Below are positions 58,502 to 61,896 of a stretch of 61,896 bases of DNA, one piece after another. Position numbers and translations under genes: made by a program. The notes under the pieces were generated by a model. It was not told where the DNA came from. It made no database searches and saw only the letters and a program-made list of their open reading frames with translations. Origin of the DNA: Paracoccaceae bacterium (lineage in GTDB: Bacteria; Pseudomonadota; Alphaproteobacteria; Rhodobacterales; Rhodobacteraceae); assembly GCA_947476475.1 (NCBI GenBank), contig CANJQT010000008.1, positions 1 to 61,896 on the forward strand, read 5' to 3'. Each line of letters opens with the position of its first letter. Positions within the stretch are counted from its first letter, which is position 1.

Positions 58502-58804
58502 TCCATCCTCCGGAACGGTTGGGGGCCAGAGCTAGAATGCGGCCTGCTTTGGGTCAAGTGCCGCCGAGGCAGGGAAAGCCCCGCCTGTTTTCCCTGCAGG
58601 ACGAACCCGGCGAAATTAGCTGGTTTCCGGCCTGACTGGCGGCGGGTCTTGGCCTGAATTGTAGCCAGCCCCCGACCCCGGCCAAAAGGCAGCAAGGATC
58701 AGTGACAAGTGATTTTGCGAAAGGAAAGACGGTACCCCGCAGTCACCGATCTGGCGGGCAGCGCAGCGAAGGACGCCCCAATGACGCGGTGCCACCGCAA
58801 CCGG
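58502..58804. other. Gap without a gene; contains an inverted repeat
   Basis: This roughly 300-base stretch holds no credible coding frame. The one structure seen is an inverted repeat, GCAGGGAAA at 58569-58577 and TTTCCCTGC at 58589-58597, with an 11-base loop; it lies upstream of the LprI-like gene. The rest appears non-coding, with no tRNA-like or other recognised feature. Confidence 0.5.
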
Positions 58805-58936
58805 TCATTTCATCTTCTTGCCGCCGATTACCATGTCGGCCTTGGCCGAGCCGCTGTTGGCGGTCGCCAGCACCTTTGGTTTTTCCTTCTTCGGTTTCTT
58901 GGTTTCCTTGTTGCCTTTGTTCTTTTCCTTGGACAT
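58805..58936 (-). CDS. Lysine-rich small protein
   Basis: 43 residues from the ATG giving M-S-K-E-K-N-K-G-N-K-E-T-K-K-P-K, with AAGGGG 8 bases upstream. It is extremely basic at the N-terminus and ends I-G-G-K-K-M-K. Small basic proteins of this kind recur in Rhodobacterales and may bind nucleic acids, which is a guess. The open frame continues upstream but only this start has a good ribosome binding site. Confidence 0.6.
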   Translation of the reverse strand: MSKEKNKGNKETKKPKKEKPKVLATANSGSAKADMVIGGKKMK

Positions 58937-59195
58937 GGTCATCCCCTTTGCCAAAAACGCCGCACGGCGCACGCCGGTCGGATCGTTGCTCAGGCGGGCA
59001 TAAGGCGGTCCGACCGCGCGGTCAGAACGACGATCCCGGTGGGCAGCAGGTCCGGGAGTAAAACCCCGCACGCAGTGCCTGCACGATGGACTCTATGCGC
59101 ACAGGGAACGGGCGGCAAGGCCGGGAAAGCGCCCAATCCGGACGGCTTGCGCGCACGGCATTCGCCAGGGTGGCGCGCTTTCGGGCGGCGGCCGC

Positions 59196-60839
59196 TCAGA
59201 CCAGCCGTTCCACCTCTTTGGCGGCGCGCACGAAATCGGCGAACAGGGGGTGTGGGGCGAAGGGTTTGGATTTCAGTTCGGGGTGGAACTGGACGCCGAT
59301 GAACCAGGGGTGGTCCTTTACCTCGACGATTTCGGGCAGGCGGCCGTCGGGGCTCATGCCCGAAAAGACCAGCCCACATTTTTCGAGCCGGTCGCGGTAC
59401 TTCACGTCGACCTCGTAGCGGTGACGGTGGCGTTCCTCTATTTCGGTGGTGCCGTAGATGGCGGCGACCTTCGAACCTTTGGCCAGATGCGCGGTATAGG
59501 CGCCCAGGCGCATGGTGCCGCCCTTGTCATCGTCAAGCTTGCGCGCGACGGTATGATTGCCCTGCACCCATTCCTTCAGGTGATAAACCACCGGTTCGAA
59601 GCGCTTTTCGCCCTTCTCGTGGTCGAATTCCTCGGACCCGGCGCGGGCAAGGCCCGCCAGATTGCGGGCGGCCTCGATCACCGCCATCTGCATGCCAAGG
59701 CAGATGCCAAGGTAGGGAACGCCTTTTTCACGCGCAAACTGCGCGGCCTTGATCTTGCCTTCAGTTCCGCGCTCACCAAAGCCGCCGGGGACGAGGATAG
59801 CGTGGAAATCCTGAAGGTAGGGGGCGGGGTCTTCGCGCTCAAAAATCTCGGCGTCGATCCATTCGGCCTTGACGCGGACACGGTTGGCCATGCCGCCGTG
59901 GGTCAGGGCTTCTGCGATCGATTTATAGGCGTCTTCGAGTTGGGTATATTTTCCGACGATGGCCACCCGCACTTCGCCTTCGGCATGGGTCAGACGATCC
60001 ATCACGTCGGTCCAGCGGCTCATGTCGGGTTTGGGGGCAGGGCTGATCTGGAAAGCGTCAAGCACGGCGCGGTCAAGGCCCGCTTCGTGATAGGCGAGGG
60101 GCGCCTGATAGATAGTCTTCAGGTCATAGGCCGGGATCACGCTGTCTTTGCGGACGTTGCAGAACAGGGCGATCTTTTCACGTTCGCGGTCGGGGATCGG
60201 ATGTTCGGATCGGCAGACCAGCACATCGGGGGCAAGGCCGATGCTTTGCAGTTCCTTGACCGAATGCTGGGTAGGTTTGGTCTTCAGTTCGCCCGAGGCT
60301 GCGAGATAAGGCAGCAATGTGAGGTGCATCAGGATCGACTGGCCGCGCGGGCGTTCGTGGATGAACTGGCGGATCGCCTCGAAGAAGGGCAGGCCTTCGA
60401 TGTCGCCGACCGTGCCACCGATTTCGCATAGCATGAAATCCACTTCTTCATCACCGATGCGAAGGAAGTCTTTGATTTCGTTGGTGACGTGGGGGATGAC
60501 CTGGATGGTTTTGCCCAGATAGTCGCCCCGGCGTTCCTTTTCCAGCACGTTGGAATAGATGCGGCCGGACGAGATGGAATCGGTTTTGCGGGCGTGGACG
60601 CCAGTGAAACGTTCGTAATGGCCAAGATCGAGGTCGGTTTCGGCGCCGTCATCGGTGACGAACACCTCGCCATGTTCGAAGGGCGACATGGTGCCGGGAT
60701 CGACGTTCAGGTAGGGGTCAAGTTTACGCAGGCGGACGGTGTAGCCGCGCGCCTGCAAGAGCGCGCCAAGGGCGGCGGAGGCGAGCCCCTTGCCCAGCGA
60801 TGAAACAACGCCGCCGGTAATGAATACGTAACGCGCCAT
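59196..60839 (-). CDS. pyrG: CTP synthase
   Basis: 547 residues. N-terminal synthase P-loop region [18 protein letters not shown] and the glutamine amidotransferase domain with the nucleophile in [10 protein letters not shown] and the later V-Q-F-H-P-E-L. It makes CTP from UTP and glutamine. It lies downstream of secG on the same strand, an arrangement common in alphaproteobacteria. Confidence 0.97.
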   Translation of the reverse strand: MARYVFITGGVVSSLGKGLASAALGALLQARGYTVRLRKLDPYLNVDPGTMSPFEHGEVFVTDDGAETDLDLGHYERFTGVHARKTDSISSGRIYSNVLEKERRGDYLGKTIQVIPHVTNEIKDFLRIGDEEVDFMLCEIGGTVGDIEGLPFFEAIRQFIHERPRGQSILMHLTLLPYLAASGELKTKPTQHSVKELQSIGLAPDVLVCRSEHPIPDREREKIALFCNVRKDSVIPAYDLKTIYQAPLAYHEAGLDRAVLDAFQISPAPKPDMSRWTDVMDRLTHAEGEVRVAIVGKYTQLEDAYKSIAEALTHGGMANRVRVKAEWIDAEIFEREDPAPYLQDFHAILVPGGFGERGTEGKIKAAQFAREKGVPYLGICLGMQMAVIEAARNLAGLARAGSEEFDHEKGEKRFEPVVYHLKEWVQGNHTVARKLDDDKGGTMRLGAYTAHLAKGSKVAAIYGTTEIEERHRHRYEVDVKYRDRLEKCGLVFSGMSPDGRLPEIVEVKDHPWFIGVQFHPELKSKPFAPHPLFADFVRAAKEVERLV

Positions 60840-61001
60840 GCCTGGATGCCCCCGTGAAACTGTTTTTTTGTGTTTGGCCGCAGACCGTCAGGAACGCAGC
60901 ATCACGGGATTTGACTAATAACCGATTCGGCCTGCTCCCGCAACCAGACCGCAACATTTTGGGTGCGCACGGGGGCGCATACCCAAGAATTGTGGAAAAT
61001 A

Positions 61002-61346
61002 TCAGTTAGAGGGGGCCGTGGTGGTTGCCGGATCCGACTGCGGCAGCAGGTTGCCTTCGGGCAGGGCGGGGGTTTCCGGCGCAGCCGGGGCGGTTTCCGT
61101 CGGTGCGGTATCGACGACTGAACTGCCCTTTGCGTTGGCCGCGGCAAGAATGGTCAGCGTCAGCGATGTGGCAATGAAGCCGCCCGCGAATACCCAAGTC
61201 AGTTTGGTCAGCGCATTCGCCGCCCCGCGCGCAGTCATGGCACCGCCACCCGACAGAAGCGAACCACCTTCGTTGCGCTGCAACAGGACGACGCCGATCA
61301 GCAAAAGCGCAAGGATCAGGTGGACAGTAAGGATGACGTTTTCCAT
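61002..61346 (-). CDS. secG: Preprotein translocase subunit SecG
   Basis: 114 residues. Two membrane helices (about 3-22 and 52-72) with the SecG-type L-L-Q-R-N-E-G-G-S-L-L-S-G-G between them, and an Ala/Pro/Thr-rich C-terminal tail (about 77-114), typical of alphaproteobacterial SecG. It completes SecYEG, whose SecE is at 7908. It precedes pyrG by about 160 bases on the same strand. Confidence 0.94.
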   Translation of the reverse strand: MENVILTVHLILALLLIGVVLLQRNEGGSLLSGGGAMTARGAANALTKLTWVFAGGFIATSLTLTILAAANAKGSSVVDTAPTETAPAAPETPALPEGNLLPQSDPATTTAPSN

Positions 61347-61421
61347 CGGAACCCAAGGTTAAAAAGGACTGACGCGCCTATCTAGGCGGAAGGGCAGGGC
61401 GGTGCAAGTGTGAAGCAGCGG

Positions 61422-61802
61422 TCATTCGGGCCGTTCGCACACCGCAGAAAGCTTGTTTCCATCCGGGTCGCGCACATAGCAGGCGTAAAAATGCGGTCTG
61501 TAGGGGCGCAGGCCAGGGGCGCCTTCGTCCGTGCCGCCGTGGGAAAGTGCGGCTTTGTGGAACGCATTCACAGCAGCCCGGCTTGGTGCTTCGAAGGCGG
61601 GCATAGAGCCGTTGCCGACCGTGGCGGGTTTTTCGTTGTAAGGTCGGGTCACCCAGAAGCGGATACGCCCTTCCGGCGGGCCATAGCCGATTTCGTCGGT
61701 ATCCTCGGCGCGGCGGATCAGGCCAAGCGTCGGCATGGCCGCATCATAGAAGCGGCGGGCTTGCTGCAAGTTGTTGGTGCCAAGGGTGATATAGAGGAAC
61801 AT
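61422..61802 (-). CDS. VOC family (glyoxalase-like) protein
   Basis: 126 residues from the ATG giving M-F-L-Y-I-T-L-G-T-N-N-L, with ACGGAGAG upstream. It has the vicinal-oxygen-chelate pattern: L-G-T-N-N-L-Q-Q-A-R-R-F-Y-D-A, and Y-A-C-Y-V-R-D-P-D-G-N-K-L. Possibly a dioxygenase or glyoxalase relative; no specific substrate can be named. The frame is open upstream to 61880 without a good ribosome binding site. Confidence 0.85.
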   Translation of the reverse strand: MFLYITLGTNNLQQARRFYDAAMPTLGLIRRAEDTDEIGYGPPEGRIRFWVTRPYNEKPATVGNGSMPAFEAPSRAAVNAFHKAALSHGGTDEGAPGLRPYRPHFYACYVRDPDGNKLSAVCERPE

Positions 61803-61896
61803 CGGCTCTCCGTTGGTCATGCGGGCATTTTGCTGTTTCATGCTGCGCGCAGCATCGCTATAGGACGCAGGGTTTGTCACAGATGCAAGGACCGTA

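Noticed and set aside
60950-60995. TTGGGTGCGC...GCGCATACCCAA hairpin between secG and pyrG
   Set aside because: Requires a two-base bulge and is not followed by a T-run in the transcribed direction; could be a pause site but not supportable.

Overview
The window is a high-GC chromosomal segment of an alphaproteobacterium, most likely order Rhodobacterales (Rhodobacter/Gemmobacter/Paracoccus-like). The case rests on a secE-nusG-rplKA-rplJL-rpoBC cluster with a 1378-residue RpoB, a ctaC-ctaB-small ORF-ctaG-ctaE-surf1 cytochrome oxidase operon lacking subunit I, a def/def-like/fmt cluster, and ptsP next to lysC. No rRNA, tRNA, CRISPR array or transposase was seen. Almost everything is chromosomal core; accessory signal is limited to a few places.

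Layout. 1-8.1 kb (minus strand): transcription and ribosomal genes from rpoC (partial) back through rpoB, rplL, rplJ, rplA, rplK, nusG and secE, with several RNA hairpins in the gaps, including an intrinsic terminator-like element between secE and nusG and a perfect 15-bp stem between rplL and rpoB. 8.3-11.1 kb (minus): dprA and tldD. 11.2-18.7 kb (plus): cytochrome c oxidase subunits II and III with assembly factors, then thrC, an M16 peptidase and an acetyltransferase. 18.8-26.2 kb: small metabolic and stress genes (DUF1697, FAD oxidase, apt, mtnP, BrnA-like, GYD, cupin, OsmC, flavin reductase, GNAT, EcsC). 26.2-31.9 kb (mostly minus): an internally deleted YghU-type glutathione transferase relic, ptsP (nitrogen PTS enzyme I), an inserted plus-strand gene with homing-endonuclease-associated repeats and a GIY-YIG-like domain, lysC, and an NTF2-like protein. 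32.0-35.2 kb: a divergent pair of a carbohydrate-type sulfotransferase and a Core-2/xylosyltransferase-like glycosyltransferase, then HIT and zinc-finger proteins. 35.4-39.7 kb: polA, hydroxypyruvate isomerase-like, DUF1285. 39.7-46.5 kb (plus): a four-gene MoxR-DUF58-BatA/DUF4159-membrane protein operon. 46.5-50.7 kb: arylsulfotransferase-like protein, DUF599, glycolate-oxidase-like FAD protein, rnhA. 50.7-53.1 kb (minus): YeaQ-like protein, fmt, a catalytically degenerate deformylase paralogue, def. 53.3-61.9 kb: malY/patB-like lyase, lytic transglycosylase, amidohydrolase, small proteins, pyrG, secG, VOC protein.

No single novel multi-gene system stands out with strong evidence. The best candidates for a second look are the repeat/GIY-YIG gene inserted between ptsP and lysC, the sulfotransferase-glycosyltransferase pair, the degenerate deformylase next to the active one, the YghU relic, the RNA elements of the secE-to-rpoC cluster, and an intergenic hairpin repeat that supplies the Shine-Dalgarno region of a downstream gene. 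Protein family assignments are from recognised motifs, not database searches.
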